Source of the DNA: Chara braunii
Lineage: Eukaryota > Streptophyta > Charophyceae > Charales > Characeae
Direction of reading: 5' to 3'
Length of the DNA stretch: 54,432 bases
NCBI GenBank assembly: GCA_003427395.1
Contig: BFEA01001010.1
Location: 127,660-182,091, forward strand
The notes below the pieces were generated by a model that was not told where the DNA came from, searched no databases, and worked only from the letters and a program-made list of their open reading frames with translations. Positions 54,377-54,432 of the stretch are shown piece after piece. Numbering within the stretch: the first letter of the stretch is position 1; each line of letters begins with the position of its first letter. The position numbers and the translations under genes are program-made.

Positions 54377-54432
<56 letters not shown>
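54303..54432. repeat. Compound (GA)n/(CA)n microsatellite at window end
   Basis: GA, CACACAGA and GA runs reach the end of the window. Confidence 0.9.

Overview
This is a eukaryotic nuclear window. It is almost entirely repeats and decayed mobile elements, and no protein gene is intact from end to end. Evidence for a eukaryote: a minus-strand gene with phase-matched GT-AG introns, (CT)n/(GA)n tracts including one just upstream of that gene, Ty3/gypsy and LINE reverse-transcriptase relics, tRNA-like A/B boxes, and a 57-N assembly gap. A retrotransposon primer-binding site matching the 3' end of plant-type tRNA-Asp, and the flavour of the Gag/Pol proteins, point to the green lineage. My best guess, from recall only, is a charophyte such as Chara.

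Layout. 1-1575: copy A of a long dispersed repeat (copy B at 42651-44540). 1985-2510: relic of a Ty3 integrase C-terminus. 2986-4130: short tandem repeats and a cluster of hairpins. 4331-4466: an LTR end in reverse orientation. 5090-5760: a duplicated 3' flank. 5977-10818: one minus-strand multi-exon gene of unknown family, broken by two in-frame stops and several frameshifts. 11033-12066: a satellite of about 175 bp per unit, carrying a MITE-like inverted repeat. 12.0-18.7 kb: microsatellites, minisatellites, a sequence gap, a 98-bp MITE candidate and a hairpin MITE. 18917-26163: a degenerate Ty3/gypsy element (inverted-duplicated LTR end, PBS, gag, protease, RT, RNase H, integrase, polypurine tract). 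26377-28949: a second, different Gag with a CCHC knuckle and no pol. 29-38 kb: non-coding sequence dominated by hairpins, including about 14-15 units with a shared core and covarying arms at 35248-36397. 37921-38600: an LTR-like unit, with a diverged reverse copy at about 47680-48170. 48966-49645: a minus-strand LINE RT relic. 49957-51960: degenerate repeats. 53290 to the end: a LINE scrap and GA/CA microsatellites.

How parts relate. The LTR family (end at 19410, full unit 37921-38600, reverse copies at 4393-4441, 18958-19205 and 47680-48170) ties the repeats together. The 19410 end abuts the tRNA-Asp PBS of the decayed gag-pol element. The most unusual structure is the set of hairpin arrays (3.7-4.1, 30.2-31.1, 34.8-36.4 and 37.7-37.9 kb). 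Individual stems differ in sequence but stay self-complementary, and in the largest array every hairpin encloses the same ACCCTAGGGTTAGGGC core. I know of no described family with this design.
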